Below, in pieces: positions 8,438 to 17,360 of a stretch of 51,118 nt of DNA. The position numbers and the translations under genes are program-made. The stretch's first letter is position 1; each line of letters opens with the position of its first letter. The notes beneath the pieces are model-generated. The model was not told the origin of the DNA, searched no databases, and saw nothing but the letters and a program-made list of their open reading frames with translations. This stretch comes from a bacterium (GTDB lineage Bacteria > Bdellovibrionota_C > UBA2361 > SZUA-149), in contig JAUIMJ010000003.1 in the NCBI GenBank assembly GCA_030433295.1, forward strand, positions 1 through 51,118. Reading direction: 5' to 3'.

Positions 8438-10128
8438 AGCATCTTGTCCTAGTCTATGGGGGCGAGTGACTCAGAATGTCGGCGGCTTGCTAAGAGTGCA
8501 CGGCATATGCGCAGGTCTGGCGCGTATGCCAGGGACTCAGGCGAACAGCAGGAAGAGAGGCGCATGCGTAAGGGCAACGAATGCCTCGCTCAAAGACCTC
8601 TCTTCGTTCTCAGGAAAATGAAACAAACTAGTTCCGTTTTCTGTTGCTGTACTATGCCTGGCGTTTCCCATCAGGTGCGATACTCTTTTTCTAAACTCTC
8701 GTTTGTTCGCCTTCCGCCGCTAATCGGCTCGAGCGGTATGTGTCTTTCTGGAATGGGCTTAGTAGGGGACCTGGGGAGAGAAAGGATATAGAAAGAATAA
8801 GATGAAGGGGATAAAAACCGGATCAATCTGGTTTTGCCGCCGGGCTTAGCCCTGTGGCGTATCGAACATTCATCGCAATAGTGGGGTCGGTCATGGTTCT
8901 GCTTGGTTCCCTTTCCAGTTACCTTTACAAGTTTCTGTTAAGAAACCTGTGCAGTGCGAACCTGACTTCTGCCGTCTATTTCGCCTCTCAATGGCGGGGT
9001 TCTCTTCAGCTCAGGCCCCACGATACGTGGCGCGTAAAACCGGAGCTACCCATCGATGTATGTGCGACCTCCCTTACTCGTTTATTTCATTCGTTCATCT
9101 GAGACTGTTACTGATACGCACATTGAATTGAATGTTGTATCAACGTGGGAGTATTTCAATGCAACGGTCTCTGTTGTAACTACTACCGTTCCTAATACCC
9201 GCATTCTCAAATGTTCTTCCTCACGCACCGTTCTTACAATCGAAGCGGTGCCCTGGTCTTGCTTTCTCGAGAGCAGGCTATGCTCCAAAATTACAAGACC
9301 TTTTCGAGTCCTTTTGTATACTAAGCGCTCTCAGACCGACCTATGCCACGCGAAAACCGTTAGCTGGTCTTCTGTCGTCAAACACTCCTCATTGTTTCTC
9401 AAATAATCCGCTTATCCGGAGCTCTTTTCCCGCAAAGTGCGTCTATGCTCTTTGTTTCTGACGCTCAGTGCTTGCGTACTGCCGTTTGTATCAACCGTAC
9501 CGGCTCCGCCTAAACTCTCGTGGTAAATCTAAAGGTTATGCCTTTCCTATAAGTTGTTACGGGATAGTTCAGCCAATCGCTGCATCTCTATCCCTGCGAT
9601 AATGTGATTCTAAAAAAAATTCATTCTTCGTGGCGGGGCGTATCCCCCATCCCTGTGAGAATTTTAAAAGGTGAAAATTCCGCTTAGCCGCACAATGTCG
9701 AGCTAAATAGTCGGGAAAGAGCCGTGTTTTCTACTGCCTGGATAGTCCTTTTGATATCCAAACGAGCGATGCAAAGTCCCCAAACGGACCGCAGCTGCGC
9801 TGCATTCTGCCTGCTACGGTAGCGTCCCGAGATATTGTCTGGGACATGCTCAAGGCCTCATCAGCAAAAAACTCAAGGGTTAAAACAACTTGCTAAACCA
9901 AAAGCAGAAAACTTATCAATAATTCCCGAACCTTAGTATATCGCATGCACGCGCGTATGCCAATATTGGACATTGGAGCCAGCGATACCGAAGAATTATT
10001 GCTGCGGTTCTTTACTGAGGTGCTCACGCCTCTCTCTAAAATTACGATGCCGACTACTCGGAGAGAGATTTTGGAAATTCGACGAGCGTTTCGGAGGCAG
10101 TCGGCAGGTCCGGCGGCTAAGGGGTCAC
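8438..10128. other. About 1.7 kb with no convincing protein gene
   Basis: This is the longest gene-free stretch in the window, between the start of RNase E/G (minus) and the stop of the reductase-like gene (minus). ORFs of 60-116 codons overlap each other in several frames, lack good ribosome sites and have scrambled composition. I see no tRNA T-loop signature, no RNase P, tmRNA or SRP core motif and no IS ends. Small structures include an A/T-rich hairpin GAATTTT-N8-AAAATTC at 9659-9680. It could hold the long RNase E/G leader, an unrecognised structured RNA or a decayed gene. Confidence 0.5.
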
Positions 10129-11463
10129 TCAGGCCGGGCAGGGAAGGCGCTCTGCCCAGGTTCTCAGCTTATTGGGATTGGTCCAGGGGGAGCGACCCCA
10201 ATCAGTTTCAAGGCAGTAGCGAAAAATTTGCTCGGCGTATGAGGTGAACAGAGGAGCCTCTGCCTGGGCGCCAGGCAATACGAGTTTCGTCTGGCTGCAG
10301 TCAAACCGAGGATTGGTGATCATATACGGAATGAACGGCATGGTCTTTCTGAAGATCTTAAGATGGTCTGAGACCAGCTTTTCAAGTTGTAGCAGTCCCT
10401 CGTAGGCTGCCGAGAAAGAGCTGATCGCACGAGTGATAAGTTCAGGGGACACAAATGCCGGCACATTTAGTTTCTTTGCCGTGTAGAGGTGTGCCGTTCG
10501 GATCACGAGGTCGAGAATTTCGGCCGGGCTTGATTCCCGTCCGATGCCGGCACAAAGGTGGTAGCAGGCTCCTGATTCACTCGATACTTTACTGAGATCC
10601 TGAATCGCATCAGCGACGAAATCAATCGGGACTACATCAAACGGTGCGCTTGGCCGGGCCGGCACCGCGTTCAGTAAACCGCTCAGGATGAAACGAACCG
10701 GAACGTAAAGCACGTTAAACGCCGAGGTTTGCCCGGTAATACTGTCACCAACCACAATGCTGGGACGGTAGATTGTCGTCTGAATGTAATCTGACGAAGA
10801 GCGGACCAGCCATTCTGACTCGGCCTTGGATTGTTCATAGGCATTGCGGAAACTCACATCGCGTCGGAGTTCGCAGGGCTTAACCGTGCGCTCTGTGTTG
10901 CCAGCGACGTACGCAGTTGAAACATGGTGGAAGTGTACTGCCTTCTCGGATGCGGTCTGCTCCTTGAATAGGCCGGACTCCCGCTGAGCGTGTGATTGGG
11001 CCAATTCCGCGAGCCTGAGCACCTGCCGGGTTGAAGCGACGTTTGCCGTTCGAGCCGCCTCAAGCTTTTGATCAAGGCTGGTGCTTGCCGCGCAATGGTA
11101 GAAGATACGCATTTCTCTTGCGAGTTGCGCGAAAGCTTCGGCACCGATACCGAAGTCATCCTGACAGAGATCGCCACGCAGTACGCGAACTCGAGAGAGG
11201 GCATCTTTCACGTAGTGCGAACCTGTTCTGCCCCTGTTCTTTTCGGAAGAATTGTTCTTTTCAGAAGAATGTTGTGAGGCCGAACCCTCGTTGTTTTCGC
11301 CGGTAGCGAAAATGTCTTCAATGACCTGGCGAATCCGAAGTTCTGCCTCATGCTGAGTGTTCGCACGAACGAGTACTGTAAACTTCGCCCCGGGTTCACT
11401 GACAAGCAGTCGAGCGAGAAGCTGGCTACCAAGAAATCCGGTCGCACCGGTAATAAAGTACAT
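10129..11463 (-). CDS. NAD(P)-dependent acyl/thioester reductase-like extended SDR
   Basis: 444 residues with an N-terminal Rossmann motif TGATGFLG, preceded by YFI and followed by QLLARLL. It has a Tyr-x3-Lys pair (YEQSKAES, near residue 220) and the C-terminal half typical of the male-sterility/fatty acyl-CoA reductase or thioester-reductase branch (VPIDFVADAI). Such enzymes reduce acyl-CoA or carrier-bound acyl groups to aldehyde or alcohol. Here it is free-standing, without an adenylation or carrier domain. A Ser/Asn/Glu-rich insert (near 65-85) lies between the Rossmann N-terminus and the next strand. The ORF track starts at TTG (11466); the adjacent ATG (11463) is preferred. No clear ribosome site and no neighbour that fixes the substrate. 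Confidence 0.8.
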   Translation of the reverse strand: MYFITGATGFLGSQLLARLLVSEPGAKFTVLVRANTQHEAELRIRQVIEDIFATGENNEGSASQHSSEKNNSSEKNRGRTGSHYVKDALSRVRVLRGDLCQDDFGIGAEAFAQLAREMRIFYHCAASTSLDQKLEAARTANVASTRQVLRLAELAQSHAQRESGLFKEQTASEKAVHFHHVSTAYVAGNTERTVKPCELRRDVSFRNAYEQSKAESEWLVRSSSDYIQTTIYRPSIVVGDSITGQTSAFNVLYVPVRFILSGLLNAVPARPSAPFDVVPIDFVADAIQDLSKVSSESGACYHLCAGIGRESSPAEILDLVIRTAHLYTAKKLNVPAFVSPELITRAISSFSAAYEGLLQLEKLVSDHLKIFRKTMPFIPYMITNPRFDCSQTKLVLPGAQAEAPLFTSYAEQIFRYCLETDWGRSPWTNPNKLRTWAERLPCPA

Positions 11464-11793
11464 CAAAAAGGTCGCTTGTTCTTCTGTTGTTATACCCGTA
11501 TGTGATCTACGACTTCTAGCTCAAAAAAGCGATTTCCGGCAACTTAATGCAAGCCGGCCTCTCTACCGCCGAGTAGGCGTCCCGGCCAGGACCTGCAATG
11601 TTGTATGTCCTTATTATATAGACAGTCACTGGCCAGAGCCAGTCGCGTTTTTCTGATACGGAGTTTCTGAATACTACGATGATCCTTCCTCCACCATGTG
11701 GTGCAGGAAACAGAGTCTGCTTCGGAGAAAAGTCGTGTAGAGAGTTTTGGACTACGCCAGGTTCCTGATTTTCGGGAGAATCATCAGGCAGGT
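11464..11793. other. Intergenic region upstream of the reductase-like gene
   Basis: No gene seen. On the minus strand a TATATAAT-type -10 (TATAAT at 11613-11618) lies about 150 nt before the reductase start and is a candidate promoter, with no convincing -35. The rest is the 3' flank of the glycine-zipper lipoprotein gene. Confidence 0.35.
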
Positions 11794-12225
11794 TTACTTC
11801 GCGCTCATGAAAGGTCGGTCGTCGTTTCTTCCCGTGTAGCGCTGGTCCCAGGACTTCACTTCGTTCTGTCCCCAGGAACTGGATTCGTATACCTCGCTCC
11901 TGAGTCGGTCGAGTTCGCGCTGGTTTTTGCTGATCATCCGAGCTTCACGCACCACGACTTCACGTTCTCGTGCCACCTGAATATTTCGCTGATTTAAGAC
12001 CGCACCACCAAGGAGGCCGAGGCCACCTCCGATTGCCGCATTTACCGCAATGTTTTTGCCCTTATTCCCGACTTTCTCGCCCAATACCCATCCGATACCG
12101 CTTCCGATACCCGTTCCAAGAAGGGTTCCGAATAGTCCTTCCTGCGATGTGTAGTTTCGGGCAGAGCAGGCAGAAGTACTGAAAATAATTGCCGTTCCTA
12201 AAAGGAGGTTAAGCGCAGTTCGCAT
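11794..12225 (-). CDS. Glycine-zipper lipoprotein
   Basis: 143 residues. A short hydrophobic signal ends in FSTSAC, a lipobox-like site with Cys as the first mature residue. Residues about 30-80 contain GxxxG repeats in two blocks (GTLLGTGIGSGIGWVLG and AAIGGGLGLLGGAVL), the pattern of glycine-zipper domains that pack against or insert into membranes. These are found in outer-membrane lipoproteins such as the SlyB/Rick17kDa type. The C-terminus is charged and probably helical (EREVVVREARMISKNQRELDRLRSEV). Likely an envelope protein; a precise role cannot be assigned. The gene is monocistronic as far as the sequence shows. Confidence 0.85.
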   Translation of the reverse strand: MRTALNLLLGTAIIFSTSACSARNYTSQEGLFGTLLGTGIGSGIGWVLGEKVGNKGKNIAVNAAIGGGLGLLGGAVLNQRNIQVAREREVVVREARMISKNQRELDRLRSEVYESSSWGQNEVKSWDQRYTGRNDDRPFMSAK

Positions 12226-12775
12226 GGTAAATCACTCGATAATTATTCGGGTCGTCCGTTCAATTGTAGAAATCCGTGTGGGGTATGCTCCTGCCTCTGT
12301 GGAGAAAGGTAGTTATTACAGCTACTTACCTACCGCAGTGTAAGTAGATAGCCTTTTGTTCCCACTCACTACTCTGTTATGGGGATATGGTTCTCAAGCG
12401 TTACCTGGGATTGCGCCTACTTTTGCGACAAGCCTTTGTCTGCGGATATGCCCCTGGTGACAATGAAGGGGACTTTTGCCCGAATCGTCCGGCGTAGGGA
12501 CCGAAGACGGCGGTCGCTTTTATGCGATTTCCTGCTCGTCCGGTCTCTGCCTGCCGCTGTCTACTAGCTAGCGGTGGTCTATGCCGTAGCTAAGCACCGG
12601 AGGGCGTGGCCCTGTTGAGAGCGGCATTTTCGGACGGAGTAGGATACTTGTGAAGATTCTCTATAAGTGTTTAGGTTGCTTGGCGTTATTTCGTCGGATA
12701 TTCTCGCGTTGGTTCGCTTAGGTCGCGCGCTCTTCTGTTCGGTAATTCCTTGCTATTCGTAACGGTGCTTTGGTG
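12226..12775. other. Divergent intergenic region between the lipoprotein and receiver genes
   Basis: No convincing gene; the 62-codon plus ORF near 12379 has no ribosome site and an improbable Arg-rich composition. It should hold the promoters of both flanking genes. A perfect 8-bp inverted repeat lies inside (listed separately). Confidence 0.5.
12322..12347. promoter_or_regulatory. Inverted repeat CTACTTAC-N10-GTAAGTAG
   Basis: A perfect 8-bp dyad about 100 bp upstream of the glycine-zipper lipoprotein start and 430 bp from the receiver gene. It could be an operator or an RNA hairpin; no T tract supports a terminator. Confidence 0.35.
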
Positions 12776-13141
12776 ATGCAAAAGAAAATACTTGTGATTG
12801 ATGACGATATTACTTCGCTTGATATCGTTTCCTTTCTGTTTGAGGAAAAGGGTTTCCTCGTAGAGCGCTGCACTGATGGCTTCTCCGCAATTGAACAGGT
12901 AAAAAAAGAACATCCGGATCTCATAATCGTAGACCTGATGATGCCCGGTATTAATGGCGTCGACACTGTCAAAGAACTGCGATCTCAGGGAGTGAGTTCT
13001 CCGATTATCGCCTTTACCGCCGTCGATGAACCGATCCTCCACAAAGAGGCAGAGGAGGCGGGCTGCAACACGGTCTTAACCAAGCCCTGTCGTTCTGAAA
13101 AGCTGGTCGAAACCATTCACCGCTTGCTGCCCGATTCCTAG
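12776..13141 (+). CDS. Single-domain response regulator (CheY-like receiver)
   Basis: 121 residues comprising one receiver domain and nothing else. Landmarks are the acidic pocket VIDDD, the phospho-acceptor in VDLMMPG (about D53), the conserved Thr in AFTA and the Lys in LTKPC (about K103). Such stand-alone receivers pass phosphate to a partner or bind a target such as a motor or kinase. No kinase gene is adjacent, so the partner is elsewhere. In-frame TTG (12770), GTG (12773) and ATG (12776) follow each other with no clear Shine-Dalgarno; I chose ATG. It converges on rarD with a hairpin between them. Confidence 0.93.
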   Translation: MQKKILVIDDDITSLDIVSFLFEEKGFLVERCTDGFSAIEQVKKEHPDLIIVDLMMPGINGVDTVKELRSQGVSSPIIAFTAVDEPILHKEAEEAGCNTVLTKPCRSEKLVETIHRLLPDS

Positions 13142-13221
13142 CTAATACGCTTTGCTGCCGTCCACAGCGGCGCAGGCTTCGGAGACATTCCCCCGCCAGA
13201 GCATCTGCAGACGTTAGGCCT

Positions 13222-13240
13222 GTGCGCTCACTGCGCACAA
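13222..13240. terminator. Hairpin between convergent receiver and rarD genes
   Basis: TGTGCGC-TCACT-GCGCACA is a perfect 7-bp stem with a 5-nt loop, midway between the two stop codons. There is no long T tract, so it is a probable but not proven bidirectional 3'-end structure. Confidence 0.5.
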
Positions 13241-13264
13241 GCTGGTGTTAGAACGCGGCCACTC

Positions 13265-14212
13265 CTAGATTGCTTCCGGGGATGCAGGGTCCAGACTGAG
13301 CAGTCGATTTTTCTCGAGTGCCGATATCTGCCTCATCATTCCCGCATCCGAGCGCTTTGCGGTCGGAGCAAAAAAGCCCAGCACACCTAACCAGATTCCC
13401 CCCAGGCAGAGAAGGTCTTCCGGCTGTACGGCTTCGCCAAATGCCGCGACAGCGACCAGCCACATCAGCGTTGGCAGCAAGTAGGATGCGAGACCCATGC
13501 ACTGCATGGATACCTGCGGGGCTGCACGAAGCAACATCACCATGGGAATGACCGTTATTGCACCAGAGATGAGCAATAGAACGTTTTCGGCATTTGTATC
13601 ACCCCAGAAAGATGGACGGGCGAATCCCTCGCCCGCTACCTGTCCGAGCGCGAGGGCCGATACCACCATGAAACAGCATTCGAAAAACAGACCAGCGACG
13701 GGGCAGGGCTTGTTGATTTTCCGAATGAGTATATACGTGGCAAATGAGCCACCCAGAACCAGGGCGATCCAGGGGAAGACACCGAGCTGCAAGACCTTCA
13801 GTGCGACTGATGCCGCTATCACCATGAGGGCGAGCTGCTTGCGTCGCGCCAGCTTCTCTCGGAGGAACAAGGCGCCCAGTATGATGTTAAACAGGGGAAG
13901 GAGAAAGTAGCCGAGGCTCGCTTCCATCACGCGCCCCTGAGCGATAGCCCAGAGGTAGGTGTGCCAGTTGATCGCAAGCAAAGCAGAAGAAGCCAGTATG
14001 GCAACAATGTTCTTTCTGTTTTTTAGTATCTGCCGGAGTCCCTCTCTGTGTTTTGACAATATCATGAGCAGCATAAGAGCAGACCACAGGGCTCGGTGGA
14101 TCAATATGCGCTCTGCCGGCGTCTCCTGTAAGAGCTTCCAGAATAAGGGGGATACTCCCCAGATTACATTTGCCGCCAGCACCCAGAGTATAGCGTGTCT
14201 GTTCGTGTTCAC
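13265..14212 (-). CDS. rarD: RarD-like EamA/DMT-family permease
   Basis: 315 residues with about ten hydrophobic helices arranged as two EamA repeats, so an inner-membrane transporter of the drug/metabolite superfamily. The RarD signature is present: ANVIWGVSPLFWKLL near the N-terminus, LIHRALWSALMLL, and NWHTYLWAIAQGRVMEASLGY in the first repeat. RarD proteins are poorly characterised and annotated from a chloramphenicol-sensitivity phenotype; the substrate is unknown. GTG start with GGAG 8 nt upstream. A copy of the intergenic palindromic repeat family lies just upstream of the start, where it would be in the promoter or leader region. Confidence 0.9.
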   Translation of the reverse strand: MNTNRHAILWVLAANVIWGVSPLFWKLLQETPAERILIHRALWSALMLLMILSKHREGLRQILKNRKNIVAILASSALLAINWHTYLWAIAQGRVMEASLGYFLLPLFNIILGALFLREKLARRKQLALMVIAASVALKVLQLGVFPWIALVLGGSFATYILIRKINKPCPVAGLFFECCFMVVSALALGQVAGEGFARPSFWGDTNAENVLLLISGAITVIPMVMLLRAAPQVSMQCMGLASYLLPTLMWLVAVAAFGEAVQPEDLLCLGGIWLGVLGFFAPTAKRSDAGMMRQISALEKNRLLSLDPASPEAI

Positions 14213-14234
14213 CTTTTTTCTCCACTGCGTACGA

Positions 14235-14320
14235 GCGCGGACCTACGTCCGCGCGGAAAACGAGAAGCTGGAGCAGTCACGGAATAAAATCCTCTGATGA
14301 TTATCCGAAGGCTGCTTCAG
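14235..14320 (+). repeat. Palindromic intergenic repeat, copy 1 (hairpins 2 and 3)
   Basis: Contains the perfect hairpin GCGCGGAC-CTAC-GTCCGCGC (14235-14254), then a GGAAAACGAGAAG linker and the long third hairpin of the family (GGAGCAGTC...GGAATAA...TTATCCGAAGGCTGCTTC). The first hairpin of the family is missing or decayed. Same order and spacing as the copies at 26182 and 34771. Lies in the leader region of rarD. Confidence 0.8.
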
Positions 14321-14636
14321 TTCACTTAGTTCACAAGGTGAGGGTGCTGCTGCGTCCAGACAATGGGCCTTGTAAATTGGCGGATAACTGAGACAAAGCG
14401 TTGTCGATTGTCGAGAAATCCGGCGGAGAGTGATGCGGAGCGAGTGAATACCGCTGTCTTTTCCAAAAAAGAATGAAGATAGCCCGGGGTATTTGTTGAT
14501 TTTTGGGGAAATCTTCGGGGCTCTTCACTGATCTCGTTGACAGTGCCATGCTTCGTGCTTACGTCGTTACTCAATGGGGCTGTGAGCATCGAGAGCGTTG
14601 CGTGAGCTTTGATTAGGGATTCTTGGAGATTTGGTT
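14321..14636. other. Intergenic region upstream of the AsnC/Lrp gene
   Basis: No gene supported; the 87- and 72-codon minus ORFs are two frames of the same stretch without ribosome sites. It should hold the promoter of the tandem AsnC gene. Confidence 0.4.
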
Positions 14637-15707
14637 ATGAGTGTTTCTTTAGATCGCCTCGACAGGCGGATATTATTCGAACTCGATTGTAACTCTCGAC
14701 GTTCATTGTCTTCTCTTGCTCGGCAGGTGCGTTTGGGGCGTGATTTGGTGTCCTATCGCATAGCTCGCCTGAAAGAACAGGGCGTTCTCGATAACTGTAC
14801 TGCGATGATCAATCCGTACAAACTGGACCTGACCGTATATCGCACGTATTTGAAACTTGAGGCCGATAAGGAACGCTGGGCTCAGTTTGTTCGCCATTTG
14901 GATCTGCATCCGCGAACCTCCTGGTTAACGGAGTGTTACGGGCGATGGGATGTGGTTTGGAACGTGCTCGCGGCAACCCCAAAGGAAGTATACGATCTTC
15001 AGGATGTCTTGTTTTCCAAGTTTAGTGACATCATCGTTGGTTATAACGTCTGTACCCTGGTCAACTATTGGCGATTTCCGAAGAAATACCTAATCGGTAC
15101 CTCCGTTGATGATATCAGGGGCTGGCAGTTTGAGTTACCTGAGTTCACCACGGGAACCACGCCCCTTGAGCACGAGCTGGATGATATAGAGCGAGGGCTG
15201 ATACGTTTGCTTTCCGCCGATGCGACCCTCAGCTTTGTGGATCTTGCCGAGGCGTTGAAGGTAACCCCTGCAATAGCGAAGTATCGCACTGAAAAACTCG
15301 AGGAGCTTGGTATCATCGCCGGCTACCGGGTTAATTTGAATCGCGAGGCGCTGGGTCAGACCTTGTTTACTGTGCAGGCATCGCCGCGAGATTTCGTTGC
15401 AGAAAATGAGGCGGAATTTCATAAATTCTGTCGGGTCCATCCTCAGATAACTGCCTACACGCAGCAGCTTGGAGACTGTAAGATAGAGTTTGAGGTTGAA
15501 GCCAGGGATTACGCTGAGTTCAGCAAGGTGATCGACGAAATAAGAGAACGTTTCTCTCGTTATCTCCGCTCACTCGACTATCTGATGGTTAAGAAGGATT
15601 ACTTTCACAGAACTCCTTCGCATATCGTGCCCGTTGGTGCCGCTGAGCTGAAGGCACCCGCTGATTTTTACGAACCCGAACCGCTAATACATGCGGCGGT
15701 CGCATAG
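14637..15707 (+). CDS. Tandem-domain Lrp/AsnC-family transcriptional regulator
   Basis: 356 residues built from two consecutive AsnC/Lrp units. Unit one has an HTH (LDRLDRRILFELDCNSRRS ... YRIARLKEQGVL) and a RAM-like ligand domain to about residue 155. Unit two restarts at LEHELDDIERGLIRLLSADA with its own HTH (YRTEKLEELGIIAGYRV) and a second ligand domain. Ordinary Lrp proteins have one unit of about 150 residues. Likely an amino-acid- or metabolite-responsive DNA-binding regulator. ATG at 14637 has GGAG 8 nt upstream and is preferred over the TTG at 14631. It converges on the acyl-CoA dehydrogenase gene; the regulated genes are not evident. Confidence 0.87.
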   Translation: MSVSLDRLDRRILFELDCNSRRSLSSLARQVRLGRDLVSYRIARLKEQGVLDNCTAMINPYKLDLTVYRTYLKLEADKERWAQFVRHLDLHPRTSWLTECYGRWDVVWNVLAATPKEVYDLQDVLFSKFSDIIVGYNVCTLVNYWRFPKKYLIGTSVDDIRGWQFELPEFTTGTTPLEHELDDIERGLIRLLSADATLSFVDLAEALKVTPAIAKYRTEKLEELGIIAGYRVNLNREALGQTLFTVQASPRDFVAENEAEFHKFCRVHPQITAYTQQLGDCKIEFEVEARDYAEFSKVIDEIRERFSRYLRSLDYLMVKKDYFHRTPSHIVPVGAAELKAPADFYEPEPLIHAAVA

Positions 15708-15714
15708 TGAACAC

Positions 15715-15746
15715 GGTTCCTTGCTGCCTGGCGGCGGCAGGGAACC
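15715..15746. terminator. Convergent hairpin between asnC-like and acyl-CoA dehydrogenase genes
   Basis: GGTTCCTTGCTGCC pairs with GGCGGCAGGGAACC (12 of 14 positions, 4-nt loop), just after the regulator stop. No T tract. It is followed by two near-identical units TTGTCCCCCGGGCTA / TTGTCCCCCAGGGCTA (15749-15780). Confidence 0.5.
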
Positions 15747-15748
15747 AA

Positions 15749-15780
15749 TTGTCCCCCGGGCTATTTGTCCCCCAGGGCTA
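15749..15780. repeat. Two-copy 16-bp tandem repeat
   Basis: TTGTCCCCCGGGCTAT followed directly by TTGTCCCCCAGGGCTA, in the gap between two convergent genes. Probably a local duplication. Confidence 0.6.
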
Positions 15781-15804
15781 AATTCTGCGCCAGAGTAGTC
15801 TCGA

Positions 15805-16941
15805 TTATTTGAGCAGCTCTCGACTGATGACGAGGCGCTGTATCTGATTGGTGCCTTCGACAATCTGTAGCATCTTAGCATCCCTCATAAGACCCTCCAC
15901 GGGGTAGTCTCTTAGGTATCCTGCCCCACCAAAGATCTGCACCGCGTCAGTGGTGATCGCCATCGCGGAGTCCGTCGCGAAGCACTTTGCGATCGAAGCC
16001 GGGCCGTTTGACGATGTGCCGTGGTCGAGTAAGGCCGCCGCGTTTCGAGTGAGCTCTATGCTCGCACGAAGTCGGATTGCCATATCGGCAAGCATGAACT
16101 GTAGTCCCTGAAAGTCTGAGATGGGTTTTCCGAACTGTTTGCGTTCCTGCGCGTAGCTCGTAGCCAGTTCCAGGGCATGGGCGGATACGCCACAGGCAGC
16201 CGCAGCGATATTCACTCGTCCGCCGTTCAGGCCGGAGAGCGCGATTTTGTATCCATCTCCCGCTTTGCCCAGCATTGCGCTCTGCGGGACGCGGCAGTTC
16301 TCAAAGAGAACAGAGGCAATCGGGGAACCTTCACAACCCATTTTGCCTTCTTTTGCACCGAAGCTTATTCCTTCTGATGTCGCCGGGACAATGAAGGCAG
16401 AGATGCCGCGCTTGCCTTCATCACTAGTTCTTGCAAACACGAGATACACGTCTGCCTGACCGCTGCTCGTAATATATATTTTCTCGCCGTTGAGGAGGTA
16501 TGCATCACCCTGTGATATGGCACTGGTCTTTAGCGCAGAAGCATCGGAGCCGGCCGAGGCCTCGGTCAGGGCAAAGGCACCGAGTTTTTTTCCTGCAGCC
16601 ATGTCCTGAAGCAAGGCGAGGTGAGTCTCGTCTTCGATCCAGGATGAGATAAGCTTGCAGACCATCAGATGTACCGAGAGATAAATGGCTGGCCCCATCT
16701 CGGCGCGAGAAATTTCAAACAGCGCGGTGGCAATACTCAGGGCATCAAAGTCAGTGCCACCGAACTTTTCCGGGAGTGACATGCCGCTCAGTCCCAGCTT
16801 TGCCATATCTTCGAAATCCGCTCGCCGGTATTCTATCTCGTCGTCAGCATGTCGGCTTGCCCGCTCCTGCGCGTATTTTGCGACGACTGAGCCGAGTTCG
16901 CGTAGTTCACTGCTATCTAAAGGGGAGGTGAATGAGTTCAT
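15805..16941 (-). CDS. Acyl-CoA dehydrogenase
   Basis: 378 residues, the usual length for the family. FAD-dependent alpha,beta-dehydrogenation of an acyl-CoA, passing electrons to electron-transfer flavoprotein; cytoplasmic. Visible signatures are ALTEASAGSDASALKT (first ACAD signature), LNGEKIYITSSG, DFQGLQFMLADMA, and the C-terminal FGGAGYLRDYPVEGLMRDAK then QIVEGTNQIQ, whose Glu is in the position of the catalytic base. Resembles short-/branched-chain or butyryl-CoA dehydrogenases more than long-chain ones. AGGA lies 5 nt before the ATG. No etfAB, enoyl-CoA hydratase or thiolase is adjacent, so the pathway (fatty acid or branched amino acid oxidation) is open. Confidence 0.95.
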   Translation of the reverse strand: MNSFTSPLDSSELRELGSVVAKYAQERASRHADDEIEYRRADFEDMAKLGLSGMSLPEKFGGTDFDALSIATALFEISRAEMGPAIYLSVHLMVCKLISSWIEDETHLALLQDMAAGKKLGAFALTEASAGSDASALKTSAISQGDAYLLNGEKIYITSSGQADVYLVFARTSDEGKRGISAFIVPATSEGISFGAKEGKMGCEGSPIASVLFENCRVPQSAMLGKAGDGYKIALSGLNGGRVNIAAAACGVSAHALELATSYAQERKQFGKPISDFQGLQFMLADMAIRLRASIELTRNAAALLDHGTSSNGPASIAKCFATDSAMAITTDAVQIFGGAGYLRDYPVEGLMRDAKMLQIVEGTNQIQRLVISRELLK

Positions 16942-17360
16942 TGTGTCCTGCTTCTTCTTGGTCCCGCACAGTTGGTACCATACGCACGCGCTGTGGGCTT
17001 TCGCAATTGCCAGCTCACAGAGACGCGAAATCCCGGGGAGAATTGCGACCGATTTTGTGTCACAACGCGAGGCGAGGTTGCTCAGGGGGGTAATTCTGCG
17101 CGCATAGCCTGATTTCCCCTAAAATAAGACGTTTTTCGTCGCTGGGGCGGCAAGGCCCCGAAATGTCTTACAAACTACTAACAAATTTTTCATTGCACGC
17201 TTTAGGTCCTGCGGGTAGAGCATGTAGGTAACCCCCTTAGGGGTAAGGGGGTAAACAATGCGGATGAGGTTGAGGATAGAATCTTAAAGAGAAATGGTCT
17301 TTGGCACCGGTAGAGAGGCCTGTGTCCATATGTGGATCATCATCTAAGGAGGCAGGAAGC
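16942..17360. other. Divergent regulatory region between acyl-CoA dehydrogenase and porin genes
   Basis: No gene. Holds hairpins GACG-TTTTT-CGTC (17128-17140) and GGGGC-N6-GCCCC (17144-17159), a direct repeat resembling a Pho box (17167-17188) and a GC-rich dyad CCCCCTTAGGGGTAAGGGGG near 17232-17251 in the porin leader. Confidence 0.5.
17167..17188 (+). promoter_or_regulatory. Pho-box-like 11-bp direct repeats upstream of the porin gene
   Basis: CTTACAAACTA followed immediately by CTAACAAATTT, identical at 8 of 11 positions and spaced one helical turn. PhoB/PhoP-type regulators bind 11-bp direct repeats, and the downstream gene encodes a phosphate-selective porin. This is a candidate only; I did not find the same repeat before the pstS-like gene. 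Confidence 0.35.

Noticed and set aside
8854-9102. 82-codon ORF with an N-terminal hydrophobic stretch
   Set aside because: GTG start without ribosome site. The hydrophobic part is followed by scrambled sequence and overlaps other ORFs of equal length in the same gene-free region.
12379-12567. 62-codon plus ORF in the lipoprotein-receiver gap
   Set aside because: No ribosome site, and an Arg-rich run (RRRDRRRRS) typical of random reading of GC-rich DNA.
14326-14589. 87-codon minus ORF upstream of the AsnC-like gene
   Set aside because: Two overlapping frames of similar length, neither with a ribosome site or recognisable sequence.
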